From Streptosporangium sp. NBC_01756 (GTDB taxonomy: Bacteria; Actinomycetota; Actinomycetes; Streptosporangiales; Streptosporangiaceae), in contig NZ_CP109130.1 in assembly GCF_035917975.1 (NCBI RefSeq), positions 3,720,001-3,784,000 of the forward strand: a DNA stretch of 64,000 nucleotides. Reading direction: 5' to 3'. Below are positions 1 through 8,581 of this stretch, piece by piece (the first letter of the stretch is position 1; the number at the start of each line of letters is the position of its first letter). The notes under the pieces were generated by a model that saw only the letters and a list, made by a program, of their open reading frames with translations, searched no databases and was not told where the DNA came from. The translations under genes were made by a program, and so were the position numbers.

Positions 1-201
1 CAGGCGCAGCCGGCCGGGCACTCCCGCGCGCAGCGCGGCGTCGGCGGCGTTCTGGGCGAGCTCGACGATCAGCCGGTCGCGGTAGCCGCCGAGTGCGAAG
101 TCCTCCTCGGCGTTGGCGTCCTCCCGGAAACGCGCGGGCGAGGCCGTCCAGGCCGCGAGCACGGCGGAGCGCAGTCGGTCGGTGCCGAAAATGTCAGTCA
201 C
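1..201 (-). CDS. Sacsin-N/HSP90-like GHKL ATPase, N-terminal part (cut by window edge)
   Basis: The reading frame begins at a GTG at 199-201 and runs off the left edge, leaving about 67 residues. Residues about 45-51 read ELAQNAADAA, the N-box of GHKL-type ATPases (HSP90, MutL, sacsin), in which the Glu and Asn bind Mg-ATP. Actinobacteria carry a large cytosolic protein of this kind next to DUF3027, which is the arrangement here (DUF3027 ends 94 bases upstream on the same strand). The family is annotated as a sacsin N-terminal ATPase-like or chaperone-like protein and its cellular job is not established. Only the first part is visible, so nothing can be said about C-terminal domains. Confidence 0.7.
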   Translation of the reverse strand, partial: MTDIFGTDRLRSAVLAAWTASPARFREDANAEEDFALGGYRDRLIVELAQNAADAALRAGVPGRLRL

Positions 202-295
202 AGCGATGAGTCCAAAGGTCGAAGGGCCCGCAGGTCACGTCGCACGGCAGCCGGCAGGGCCAGGGGCGTCCCGGCGGCCTGCGGAGAGTGGTGGG

Positions 296-1114
296 TCAGG
301 AATGTCCGAGAGGCTCGCTGTCGGCGTCATCCACAGAACCCGCCAGCTCCACCTCCACGGCGTCCTCGGGGAGGTGATCATAGGCGAGGTCGTCGAGGAT
401 GGGCGAGGTGGGCTCGACCTGGTGCGGCAGCACGGCGGCCTCGGAGTGCGCGCCGCAGCCGTGGTCGGCGGCGACCACGCGGCCGTCGTCGGGAGCGTAC
501 TCGTTCGTGCAGACACCGAACCCGACCCCGAGCGCGCCGGCCAGCGGCCAGTAGAAGCCGCAGGTCGAGCACTGGGCGGGGGCGGCGTGCGCGAGCGGCG
601 TGTGCGGGCCGGACTCGCCGGAGTGCCAGCGCCGCACCACGCGGTCGCGGCCGACCGGGGAAAGCACCCGGGCCCGGCCGAGGCCGTACTCGAAGATCAT
701 CTGACGGTCGGAGTCGTCGGCGGTCTCGGTGAAGCCGGGCGCCAGCCGGTCGTCGTCGGCGGCGGTCGGCAGCAGGTCGCCCACCCCGAGGTCGCCGGGA
801 AGGAGCCGCTCGCTCCACGGCACCCACTCCGGCGGCAGCAGCGCGCCGGTGCCGGGCAGCAGCACGACCTCACTGACCGTCACATTGCGCGCCCTGGAGG
901 CTCGGGCGACGGTGACCGCCCAGCGCCAGCCGCGGTAGGCACGGTCGAGGCAGTCGAAGTAATGGGTGACGAGGCGCTCGCCCTCACCCTCGACGCCGAG
1001 GTGCTCGCCCACCTCACCGGGTCTGACGTTCTCCTCGATGGCGGAGCGGGCCAGGTCGACGGCGGCGACGCATGCCTGGTCAAGCGGCGCGGTACGGGAC
1101 CGGGTACGGCTCAC
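296..1114 (-). CDS. DUF3027 family protein
   Basis: A 272-residue protein starting at GTG 1112-1114, preceded by a GGAGGGGG ribosome site. The middle holds a CSTCGFYWPL segment near residue 182 and further cysteines (CTNEY near 203, HGCGAH near 220), suggesting a metal-binding or redox-active fold. These features, and the mix of acidic and aromatic residues, match the actinobacterial DUF3027 family of unknown function. It is probably co-transcribed with the GHKL ATPase gene downstream. No signal peptide or membrane segment is visible, so it is likely cytosolic. The family call is by recognition and no biochemical role is claimed. Confidence 0.8.
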   Translation of the reverse strand: MSRTRSRTAPLDQACVAAVDLARSAIEENVRPGEVGEHLGVEGEGERLVTHYFDCLDRAYRGWRWAVTVARASRARNVTVSEVVLLPGTGALLPPEWVPWSERLLPGDLGVGDLLPTAADDDRLAPGFTETADDSDRQMIFEYGLGRARVLSPVGRDRVVRRWHSGESGPHTPLAHAAPAQCSTCGFYWPLAGALGVGFGVCTNEYAPDDGRVVAADHGCGAHSEAAVLPHQVEPTSPILDDLAYDHLPEDAVEVELAGSVDDADSEPLGHS

Positions 1115-1311
1115 GAGTCCCCCTCCGTCGGCCTCGTCCGCAGGATGCTGTGCCCATTGGCTCGCTCGCTACGCTGACTCACACTTCATTCTCGCCTATG
1201 CCCGGAGCGTACTGCACCGGTGGCGGGCGGCGAGACAGGACACCACCCCGTGAACGTTGAGGTCGCCCGGCATCAGCCATGGGGTGTATGCCATCGGGTA
1301 GGACTGGATGC

Positions 1312-2913
1312 GTGGCAAACGGGTGGAAACGAGCACGGAAGACGGCAGGCGACGCCGCCCGTCTGATCGGCCGTTCGGCCGCCGAGGCGGGACGGGCCAC
1401 CGTGCGCGCGGGCAGGGGCACGGGGCGGGCGACCGTGCGGGCCGGCCGAGGCGCGGCGAACGGGACGCAGTGGGTCGGCAGGGCCACCCGGCGGCTGACC
1501 CACGCCCAGGGCGCGGGCCGTACGGGGCTGGGCCAGCTGATCGAGCTGACGGCGGCGCAGAGCGCGGGCGACGCGCTGGTCACCGCGGCCCTGGCCGGGA
1601 CGCTGTTCAAGCTTCCGGTGAACGAGGCCCGGGGCCAGGTCGCCCTCTACCTGCTGATCACGATGGTCCCCTTCGTGGTGGTCGCGCCGTTCGTCGGCCC
1701 GGTCCTCGACCGGTTCCGCTCGGGCCGGCGCTTCGTGATGGCGGGCACCCTGTTCGGACGCGGCCTGCTCTGCTTCGCGATGGCGGCGGCGATCATCCCC
1801 GGAGACGTGTTCACCATCTTCCCCGGGGCGCTGGCCGTACTGGTGCTGTCGAAGGCCTACAGCGTCTCCCGTGCGGCGATCATGCCGAACGTGCTGCCCG
1901 CCGATATCGCGCTGGTCACCGCCAACGCCAGGGTCGCGCTGTTCGCCCTGGTCACGGCCGGTGTCGCGATTCCGATCGGCGCGGGCGCCAGCGCGTGGCT
2001 CGGCGCCGAGTGGGTGCTGCGGGGGGCCACGGTGCTCTTCCTGCTCCAGGGCGTGCTGGCCGTACGGCTCCCGCGGCACGTCGACTCCCCCGACCTGGAC
2101 CTGGAGGAGGAGGGCGGGGAACGGCCGCCCCGCTGGCGCACCATGTTCAACGTGGGTCCGGTGGTCTCCGAGGCGATGCAGGCGAACGTGGCCATCCGCC
2201 TCTACTCCGGGTTCCTGCTGTTCTACCTGCTCTTCCTCGTCCAGGACAGGAAGCTGCCCGGCTTCGCCCCGGCCGTCACGATCGGCGTGCTGGCGGTGGC
2301 CGCCGGAGTCGGCGGCCTGGCCGGAACGGCCGTGGCCTCCTGGGTGCGCACCCGCTCCCCGCAGCTCATCGTGCTGTCCACACTCGCGCTGTCGGCCGTG
2401 ACCACGGTGGTGGCGGCGATCGTGTTCACCCTGTGGGCCGCGGTGGCCGTCGCGCTGGTGGCCGCGTTCGCCCAGGGCCTGGGCAAGCTCGCGCTGGACG
2501 CGATCGTGCAGCGTGAGATCGGCGAGGAGGTGCGCTCGTCCACTTTCGGGGTGGTGGAGGCGTTCCTGCAGATCGCGTGGGTGATCGGCGGGCTGGCCGG
2601 CCTGTGGCTGTCGCTTTTCGCCACCGGACCCGCCGGGCTCGCGGTGATGGCCGCGGCGCTGGGCGGCTCGCTCGGCTGGCTGCTGCTGCGGCGCCGCAGA
2701 CGGTCCGACGCGAGGGACGCCAAGGTCGAGGCCGCCCGGGCCGCCGCCCCTCGGACCCAGGCTTCCGACGGCCCCGCTCCCGACGACCGGCCCGCGGCGG
2801 GGCCGAGGGAGCGGTCGTGGCCGGAGCCGCAGGGCACGACGACCGCGGTCGTGCGACGCGACGACCCCCCGACCGAGAAGCGGACCAAGCCGCTGACGAA
2901 CCCCCACGGCTGA
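1312..2913 (+). CDS. MFS family transporter
   Basis: A membrane protein of about 533 residues with a basic, glycine-rich cytoplasmic N-terminal stretch of about 70 residues. Repeated hydrophobic segments follow, spread over about 80-455, and then an Arg/Pro-rich hydrophilic tail. The pattern fits a 12-helix major facilitator transporter of the actinobacterial group found beside cold-shock and DUF3027 genes. The substrate cannot be told. I chose the GTG at 1312 because a weak -10-like TAGGAC lies just upstream; an ATG at 1279 in the same frame is the alternative and would add 11 residues. It converges on the cold-shock gene, with only 30 bases between the two stops. Confidence 0.8.
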   Translation: MANGWKRARKTAGDAARLIGRSAAEAGRATVRAGRGTGRATVRAGRGAANGTQWVGRATRRLTHAQGAGRTGLGQLIELTAAQSAGDALVTAALAGTLFKLPVNEARGQVALYLLITMVPFVVVAPFVGPVLDRFRSGRRFVMAGTLFGRGLLCFAMAAAIIPGDVFTIFPGALAVLVLSKAYSVSRAAIMPNVLPADIALVTANARVALFALVTAGVAIPIGAGASAWLGAEWVLRGATVLFLLQGVLAVRLPRHVDSPDLDLEEEGGERPPRWRTMFNVGPVVSEAMQANVAIRLYSGFLLFYLLFLVQDRKLPGFAPAVTIGVLAVAAGVGGLAGTAVASWVRTRSPQLIVLSTLALSAVTTVVAAIVFTLWAAVAVALVAAFAQGLGKLALDAIVQREIGEEVRSSTFGVVEAFLQIAWVIGGLAGLWLSLFATGPAGLAVMAAALGGSLGWLLLRRRRRSDARDAKVEAARAAAPRTQASDGPAPDDRPAAGPRERSWPEPQGTTTAVVRRDDPPTEKRTKPLTNPHG

Positions 2914-2943
2914 GGCCGCGGGGGCGGGGCGTCCGAGGGAAGG

Positions 2944-3342
2944 TCAGTCGTCCAGGTCGTCGGCCACGGCGCGGAGCACGGCGGCGATCTGCTTGGCGTG
3001 CGCGGCCTCGGGATGCTTGCCCTTCTGGTAGGACGTGGAGACCGCGTCCAGGAGCTTGATCAGGTCTTCCACGATGACGACCATCTCGTCGGGCTTCTTG
3101 CGCTTGCCCTTCGGTTTGGCGGCCTTGGCGAGCGTGGGGGGCTGGTCGATCACGCGGACCGAGAGCGCCTGCTGGCCGCGGCGCCCCTCCGCCACGCCGA
3201 ACTCGACCTTCTGGCCGGGCTTGAGCGCGTCCACGCCACCGGGCAGCGCGGAAGAATGCACGAAGACCTCACCGCCGTCGTCGCGGGTGAGGAAGCCGAA
3301 ACCCTTGTCGGCGTCGTACCACTTGACCTTGCCACTCGGCAC
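2944..3342 (-). CDS. Cold-shock domain protein with C-terminal extension
   Basis: A 132-residue protein starting at GTG 3340-3342 behind a GAGG ribosome site. Residues 1-66 form a cold-shock OB fold with RNP1 (KGFGFLT) and RNP2 (VFVHSS), the surface that binds single-stranded RNA and DNA. The remaining 66 residues are a Lys/Pro linker (AKPKGKRKKP) followed by an acidic helical tail ending ADDLDD. This two-part form resembles the longer Csp of mycobacteria rather than the 66-residue CspA type, which is also present at 16.5 kb. Role: RNA chaperone or translation factor; the specific target is unknown. Confidence 0.9.
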   Translation of the reverse strand: MPSGKVKWYDADKGFGFLTRDDGGEVFVHSSALPGGVDALKPGQKVEFGVAEGRRGQQALSVRVIDQPPTLAKAAKPKGKRKKPDEMVVIVEDLIKLLDAVSTSYQKGKHPEAAHAKQIAAVLRAVADDLDD

Positions 3343-3671
3343 AGGGGTGACCTCGTTCAGACTGTCGTGAAAAGGAATGGATGTAGGTTATGCCCAGCAG
3401 ACGCCGAGAGCGACCGTCTATTTGGCCGCGAATCGCGAAGCGCGATTCTCCGGCCGTGGGACATTAAACGCACAACCCATTTGACCTGGCGTTTCAGATA
3501 TCCGGCGGCTCCATCTGATCTCACCGGGTCCTGAATCCCGCACACCCGCGCGGTGCGGCCGGGCCTGTCCGGCCACGGTATCGGCGACCCGCCGAAACAT
3601 CGTCTTCGGACATGCCGGAAACGCTCCGCCGACCAGGTGCGGCGAAACGGCTGCGGAAACCCGCCCTACGG
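3343..3671. other. Intergenic region between cold-shock gene and HAD gene
   Basis: A stretch of 329 bases without a convincing gene. It must hold the promoter and leader of the minus-strand cold-shock gene and the 3' end of the HAD transcript. A perfect 7-bp hairpin, AATCGCG with loop AAG, lies at 3431-3447 and may act as a weak terminator or leader hairpin. The interval is less GC-rich than its neighbours. Nothing else is supported. Confidence 0.5.
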
Positions 3672-4316
3672 CTACCCGGCAGGGGTCGGCGCGGGTGCGG
3701 CGGGGGTCCGCCAGCCGTCGAACCAGTCGGCGAACTCGGTCAGATCGCCGAGCACCACGTCGGCCCCGTGATCGCGCAGCTCTCCGACCGGGTAGACGCC
3801 CGTCGCCACCGTCACGCTGACCGCGCCCCCCGCCCGCGCCGCCTCGATGTCGGCGACGTGGTCTCCGACGTAGGCCGTCGCGCCGAACCTCGCGAGTGCC
3901 GGGCCCTTCGCCGCCGCGAAGACCGATCCGGCGACCTCGTCCACGTCCAGGCCGAGGAACTTGACGGTCCTGGCAGCATCAAGGGTGTTCTTCCCCGTCA
4001 CCACGATGATCCTGCCGCCGGCCCGCCGTACGGCCTCGACGGCCTCGATCGCACCGGGCATGAGGGTGGTGGCGGGAACGGCCATCGAGGCGTACAGCGA
4101 CCGGTAGAGGGCGGCGGCCGCGGGGACCTCCTCGGGCGGGAGCCAGTTGGCCAGCTCCCACTCCAGCGGCGGCCCCAGCCTCGCCACCACGACGGCGCTG
4201 TCGATGGGAACGCCGATGCGCTGCGCCACCTCGTCGTAGACGGCGGCGATGCCGGCACGCGTGTCCGCGAGCGTCAAATCCAGGTCGAACCCCACCGAAC
4301 TCATCCGGTCGCTCAC
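3672..4316 (-). CDS. HAD-superfamily hydrolase (phosphoglycolate phosphatase-like)
   Basis: A 214-residue soluble protein starting at GTG 4314-4316 behind GAGGAGCG. Motif I is FDLDLTLADT at residues 9-18, with the nucleophile and acid aspartates of HAD phosphatases. Motif II is VVTG near 104, the motif III lysine is probably K134 in AAAKGPA, and motif IV is YVGDHVADIEAA near 146-157. The helical insert after motif I is a C1-type cap, as in Gph/PGP-like enzymes. Length and motifs are intact, so it should dephosphorylate a small metabolite that cannot be named. It is divergent from the TetR gene. Confidence 0.85.
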   Translation of the reverse strand: MSDRMSSVGFDLDLTLADTRAGIAAVYDEVAQRIGVPIDSAVVVARLGPPLEWELANWLPPEEVPAAAALYRSLYASMAVPATTLMPGAIEAVEAVRRAGGRIIVVTGKNTLDAARTVKFLGLDVDEVAGSVFAAAKGPALARFGATAYVGDHVADIEAARAGGAVSVTVATGVYPVGELRDHGADVVLGDLTEFADWFDGWRTPAAPAPTPAG

Positions 4317-4594
4317 CGCTCCTCATCCGTTTCGCAGAGAATGTCCCCCAATGTCGCTCAAAGAGTGCCAAGTCCGGAAACGGGGGTGATCTCCGGCCGC
4401 CGTGCGCGGCCCACCCGCCGGGAAACCCTCTCTGGGGCGCCGCGGGGGAGGGTGGCCCCTGGCCGGGGACCTCGGTGACGGCTCAGCGCCCGCCTGCCAC
4501 ACCGCATCGGCCTGTCACCACATGCATGGTACGACGCGCTGAGAACCACCAGTTACCGACTGGATAGGGTCATAAAGGAGGTATCACCCGAGAA

Positions 4595-5218
4595 ATGACC
4601 AGATCGACACGCGAGCGGATCGTCGACGAAGCCCTGCGCCTGTTCGCCGAGCGAGGTTACACGGCGACCTCGGTGGCGGAGATCGAGGCCGCATCCGGAC
4701 TCTCACCCGGCGCCGGAGGGCTCTACCGGCACTTCCAGTCCAAGTACGAGGTACTGACGGCGGCGGTGAACGAGCACGCCGCACGGACCCGGGCGCAGAT
4801 CGCCGCAGCCCTGACGGAGCTGGGCGCCGCCGGCTCCCCGGCCGGCGTCGAGGAGCGTCTGGCGGACCTGTGCGAGGCAGGACTGGCCAAGGTCCGTGAG
4901 GAGAGCGAGCTGACACGCGTCTTCTTCCGTGATCTGAGCCGGTTCCCCGAACTGGTCGCGGTCGTCCGGGAGGGCCTGCTGCAGCCCATGTTCGACGCGA
5001 TCACCACCTGGTTCCGCACCCAACCGGAATACGCCGAGGCCGACCTGGACTGGCCCGCGATCGGCGCGGTACTCGGCGGCGCGGTGGTCCACTACCGGCT
5101 TTTCCAGGAGACCGTGGGCGAGCCGCCCGGCCACACCGAGCGTGATCGCTTCGTCGCGTCCTGGGTGCGCCTGGCCCTGGGCCTGCTGCCGCGACCGGCC
5201 GTCCAGGTGATCGACTGA
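4595..5218 (+). CDS. TetR/AcrR family transcriptional regulator
   Basis: A 207-residue protein with a strong ribosome site AAAGGAGGT at 4573-4581. Residues 1-50 are the TetR helix-turn-helix: RERIVDEALRLFAERGY, then TSVAEIEAASG and the LYRHFQSKYEVL recognition end. The rest is an all-helical ligand and dimer domain ending in a TetR_C-like bundle. TetR proteins usually repress a neighbouring gene and release it on ligand binding. The divergent HAD phosphatase gene is the nearest candidate target, but no operator could be assigned. Confidence 0.9.
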   Translation: MTRSTRERIVDEALRLFAERGYTATSVAEIEAASGLSPGAGGLYRHFQSKYEVLTAAVNEHAARTRAQIAAALTELGAAGSPAGVEERLADLCEAGLAKVREESELTRVFFRDLSRFPELVAVVREGLLQPMFDAITTWFRTQPEYAEADLDWPAIGAVLGGAVVHYRLFQETVGEPPGHTERDRFVASWVRLALGLLPRPAVQVID

Positions 5219-5306
5219 GCCGGTGGAAGCCACTTCGTCCCGCTGTTCACGGCCTGTCGTGAGAAAACCTGCTTTCCCCGAGCCCCGCACTGTCGGTAAG
5301 GCCTCC

Positions 5307-5312
5307 TACCAT
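5307..5312 (+). promoter_or_regulatory. Candidate -10 box for a leaderless mRNA
   Basis: TACCAT lies 7 bases before the ATG at 5320 and no Shine-Dalgarno sequence is present. Transcription starting about 7 bases past the -10 would begin at the start codon itself. The same layout recurs at several genes in this window. Confidence 0.5.
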
Positions 5313-5319
5313 TGACGGA

Positions 5320-7701
5320 ATGAGCACGGAGTTCACCGAGTGGCTGCGCAGCCGGAGCGACGACCAGTTGCGGGCCCTCGTCGCCGTGCGACCCGAGCTC
5401 ATCACCCCGGTCCCGGCGCACCTCGAAGGCCTGTCCGGGCGGGCGAGCAGCCCGTCGGCGGTCGGCCGCGTGCTCGACCGGCTCGACCTGTTCACGCTCT
5501 CGGTCATCGAGACGCTGGCCGTGCTCCCGTCGCCGATCACCGCCAAGGCGCTGTGCACCCAGATGTCCCGCGCGCTGCGAAGATCGCCGGACGCGACGTT
5601 CCGGCGCACGCTCAAGGAGACGGTGGAGCGGCTGCGGACCCTGGCCCTGGTCTACGGGCCCGACGGTGCCCTGGCTCCGGCCCCCGGCGTGCGGGAGATC
5701 CTCGAAACGCCCGCGGGGCTCGGCCCGCCCGCGGTGGAGGTGTTCAGGCACCACCCCGCCGAGCGCCTGGCCGAGCTGGTCCAGGACATCGGCGACGGCG
5801 CCGGGGTCACGGGCGACAGCACGAAGGAGACCCTCGCCGCCCTGCTCGGCGACCCCGGAGTGGTCGGCCGGCTGATCCAGGACGTCTCGCCCCAGGCACG
5901 GGCCGCGCTCAACGAGCTGGCCTGGGGCCCCCCGAGCGGCCGGGTGCCCAACGCGCGCCGGGAGGTGCGGGCCGCCACCGCCCAGTCGCCGATCGAGCAG
6001 TTGCTCTCGCGCGCACTGCTCGGCGCCACCGGCGAGGAGACCGTCGTCCTGCCGCGCGAGGTCGCCCTGTTCCTGCGCGACGGCCGGATTCACCAGGACC
6101 TCTCCCCCGTCCCGCCCCCGCTGGAGGGCGCCGGCCGCGACCGGAAACTCGCCGACCGCACGGCGGCGGGACAGGCGTTCGCGTTCACCCGCGCGGTGGA
6201 GGAGCTGTGCGAGCGCTGGAGCTCCGACCCGCCCGGGGTGCTCCGCGGCGGCGGCCTGGCCGTACGCGACCTGAAGCGGGCCGCGGGCCTGCTCGACCTG
6301 CCCGAGTGGGCGGCGGGACTGGTCATCGAGGTGGCGCACGCGGCCGGGCTGGTCTCGGCGAGCGGCACGGTGGACGGCGACTGGCTGCCCACCCCCGCCT
6401 ACGACGCCTGGCGGGTGAAGGGCACCGAGGACCGCTGGACGGTGCTGGCCACGACCTGGCTCACCATGGACCGGGTGCCGGGCGTCATCGGCGAGCGCGA
6501 CGACCGTGACCGGCTGCTCAACGCCCTCCACCCCGACCTGCGTCGTTCCTCGGCCGCCGAGGTCCGCACCACCACGCTGGGCATGCTCGCCGTCGCCGGG
6601 CCCGGCCTGTCCCCCACCCCGGAGTCGGTGCGCGAGCGCCTGGCCTGGGAGCAGCCCCGCCGCCGGGGCGGGCAGCGCGACCAGCTGGTGGAGTTCACGC
6701 TGCGCGAGGCCGAGCAGCTCGGGGTCACCGGCCTCGGCGCGATCGTCGACCACGGCCGCGCCCTGCTCCCCGGCGGCGACCGCGCGATGTCGGCGGGCCG
6801 GCTCCTGGCCCCGCTGCTGCCGGAGCCGCTCGACCATGTGCTCCTCCAAGCCGACCTGACCGCCGTCGCCCCGGGGCCGCTCACCAGCGACCTGCGAAGG
6901 TGGCTGGCGCTGGCCGCCGACGTGGAGTCCACCGGAGGCGCGACGGTCTACCGGTTCGACGAGCGGTCGATCCGGCGGGCGCTGGACGCGGGCCAGAGCG
7001 CCGACGAGATGCTGGCCATGCTGGAACGGCACTCGGCCACGCCCGTCCCGCAGCCGCTCGGTTATCTGGTCACCGACGTGGCCCGCCGCCACGGCCGGAT
7101 GCGCGTCGGCACGGCGAGCGCCTACGTGCGCTGCGACGACCCCTCGCTGCTGGACGAGGTGATGGCCGACAGGCGCGCGCTTCCGCTGCGGCTGCGGCGG
7201 CTCGCCCCCACCGTGATCGCCTCCAAGACCACCCGGCCGACCCTGGTCGACTCGCTGCGCGCGATGGGTTACGCCCCGGCGGCCGAGTCCCTGGACGGCG
7301 ATGTGATCATCACCCAGCTCGACGTCCGCAGGACGGAGGGCCAGCCGCTCGTCCGGCCCCCCGTCACGTTCAACGGGCTGGAGGCCGACGTCGTGGCTGC
7401 GGCCGTCCGCGCCGTCCGCGCCGGCGACGCCGCCCACCAGGCACGCCGCGCCCCCGTCGACGCCCCCGGAGGCCAGGTCCCCCGCTCTCCCGCGACCGCC
7501 ACCATCGTCGCGCTGCGCGAGGCCATCCGGCAGGGTTCCCAGGTCTGGATCGGCTACCTCGACTCCCAGGGCAACGCCACCAGCAGGATCCTCGAACCGG
7601 CCAGAATGGAGGGCGGCTATCTCACCGCCTACGACGAGACACGCGCGGCGGTGCACCGCTTCGCCCTGCACCGCATCACCGGCATCGCGGACATCAACTG
7701 A
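5320..7701 (+). CDS. Helicase-associated (XPB/Ssl2 N-terminal-like) protein with C-terminal WYL-like domain
   Basis: A 793-residue soluble protein. The first 200 residues contain winged-helix-like helical repeats (LDRLDLFTLSVIETLAVLP). The centre, about 480-690, resembles the XPB/Ssl2 helicase-associated N-terminal domain, with DHVLLQADLTAVAPGPL and later TRPTLVDSLRAMGYAP. The C-terminal 65 residues (ALREAIRQGSQVWIGYLDSQ, then RFALHRITGI) look like a WYL ligand-sensing domain. There are no Walker motifs, so it is not itself an ATPase. The XPB helicase follows 880 bases downstream on the same strand, which suggests a partnership in DNA repair or transcription-coupled work; that role is inferred. 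The start codon is preceded by a -10 box at 5307. Confidence 0.8.
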   Translation: MSTEFTEWLRSRSDDQLRALVAVRPELITPVPAHLEGLSGRASSPSAVGRVLDRLDLFTLSVIETLAVLPSPITAKALCTQMSRALRRSPDATFRRTLKETVERLRTLALVYGPDGALAPAPGVREILETPAGLGPPAVEVFRHHPAERLAELVQDIGDGAGVTGDSTKETLAALLGDPGVVGRLIQDVSPQARAALNELAWGPPSGRVPNARREVRAATAQSPIEQLLSRALLGATGEETVVLPREVALFLRDGRIHQDLSPVPPPLEGAGRDRKLADRTAAGQAFAFTRAVEELCERWSSDPPGVLRGGGLAVRDLKRAAGLLDLPEWAAGLVIEVAHAAGLVSASGTVDGDWLPTPAYDAWRVKGTEDRWTVLATTWLTMDRVPGVIGERDDRDRLLNALHPDLRRSSAAEVRTTTLGMLAVAGPGLSPTPESVRERLAWEQPRRRGGQRDQLVEFTLREAEQLGVTGLGAIVDHGRALLPGGDRAMSAGRLLAPLLPEPLDHVLLQADLTAVAPGPLTSDLRRWLALAADVESTGGATVYRFDERSIRRALDAGQSADEMLAMLERHSATPVPQPLGYLVTDVARRHGRMRVGTASAYVRCDDPSLLDEVMADRRALPLRLRRLAPTVIASKTTRPTLVDSLRAMGYAPAAESLDGDVIITQLDVRRTEGQPLVRPPVTFNGLEADVVAAAVRAVRAGDAAHQARRAPVDAPGGQVPRSPATATIVALREAIRQGSQVWIGYLDSQGNATSRILEPARMEGGYLTAYDETRAAVHRFALHRITGIADIN

Positions 7702-7795
7702 CCTGTCCCCACCTTCCGCCCGAGCGGCCCAGACCCCGGCGAACCGTCCCGGCCATCCGTCCGGACATGGTCACGCCCCCATGTGGCGCAACCTC

Positions 7796-7807
7796 ATATC
7801 GTGATAT
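7796..7807. promoter_or_regulatory. Near-palindrome ATATC-GT-GATAT upstream of the DUF4190 gene
   Basis: A 12-base dyad 41 bases before the start of the next gene. It is almost the same as the perfect palindrome ATATCGCGATAT found before the DUF1707 gene at 44084. A shared dimeric regulator is possible but unproven. Confidence 0.3.
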
Positions 7808-7847
7808 TTCTTAATGTTTTCCACCCAACCGAAGTGAGAGATCTCCA

Positions 7848-8432
7848 GTGAGCAGCGGTCACCCCGAGGGTCCCAGCACGAATCCGGATGACTGGAAGAG
7901 CCCTTACAGCACCGGGCCCAACCCCAACCAGACTCCCGGGTACGGCCAACAGCCCCAGGGCTACGGCTACGAGCAGCCCGGCCAGGGCTACCAGCAGCCC
8001 GGCTACGACCAGGGTTACGGTCAGCAGAACCAGGGCTACGGGCAGCAGGGCTACGGCCAGCCGGGCCAGTACAGCCAGGGTTACGGCGAGCCCGGTCAGT
8101 ACGGCCAGGGCTACGGCGATCAGCCCTATGGGCAGCAGCCCGGCTACGGCTACGCGGCACCGCCGCACAAGAACAACGACGGCGTCCGGACGCACGCGAT
8201 CGTCGCGCTCGTCATCAGCATCGTGCTGGCCCTGAGCTGCTACATCAGCCTCGGCGGCATCGCCGGAGCCATCATGTCCGGCATCGCGCTGGGCAAGGTC
8301 GAGAACGACCCCAACGGCGCCAGGAAGCTCCTCAAGTGGGTCTGGATCGGCATCGGCATCAACGTCGCCCTGGTCGTCCTGGGCCTCGGTGCCTTCATCG
8401 TCGCGGGTGTGAACGGCGCGTTCGACAACTGA
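7848..8432 (+). CDS. DUF4190-type membrane protein with QGYG-rich N-terminal tail
   Basis: A 194-residue protein starting at GTG 7848. Residues about 20-105 are low complexity, built from Gln/Gly/Tyr/Pro units ([19 protein letters not shown]). Two hydrophobic helices follow, [20 protein letters not shown] and an [21 protein letters not shown] stretch, separated by a short charged loop with [11 protein letters not shown]. This two-helix unit is the DUF4190 family, common in actinobacteria. The Tyr/Gln-rich tail is predicted to be disordered and cytoplasmic. Function is unknown; such proteins may organise membrane or divisome complexes. There is no signal peptide. Confidence 0.8.
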   Translation: MSSGHPEGPSTNPDDWKSPYSTGPNPNQTPGYGQQPQGYGYEQPGQGYQQPGYDQGYGQQNQGYGQQGYGQPGQYSQGYGEPGQYGQGYGDQPYGQQPGYGYAAPPHKNNDGVRTHAIVALVISIVLALSCYISLGGIAGAIMSGIALGKVENDPNGARKLLKWVWIGIGINVALVVLGLGAFIVAGVNGAFDN

Positions 8433-8581
8433 GCGGCCCGGGACTGTCCGGAGGCTCGTCTCTGTTGGACATACGGGGGACGGGGAGCCAAGGTCCGGAA
8501 ACGGACCGGCGGGTTCCCCACACGGGTGCGACCATGGGGTCGCCCGCCGTACACGGCCTGCCGTACACAAGGGAGAAGTCT

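Noticed and set aside
1273..2907. Long open frame on the minus strand opposite the MFS gene
   Set aside because: It is His/Gln/Arg-rich without family likeness and arises from the high third-position GC of the real gene.
5092..7671. 859-codon open frame opposite the XPB-N-like gene
   Set aside because: It is a GC-driven antisense frame; the plus-strand protein has clear domains.
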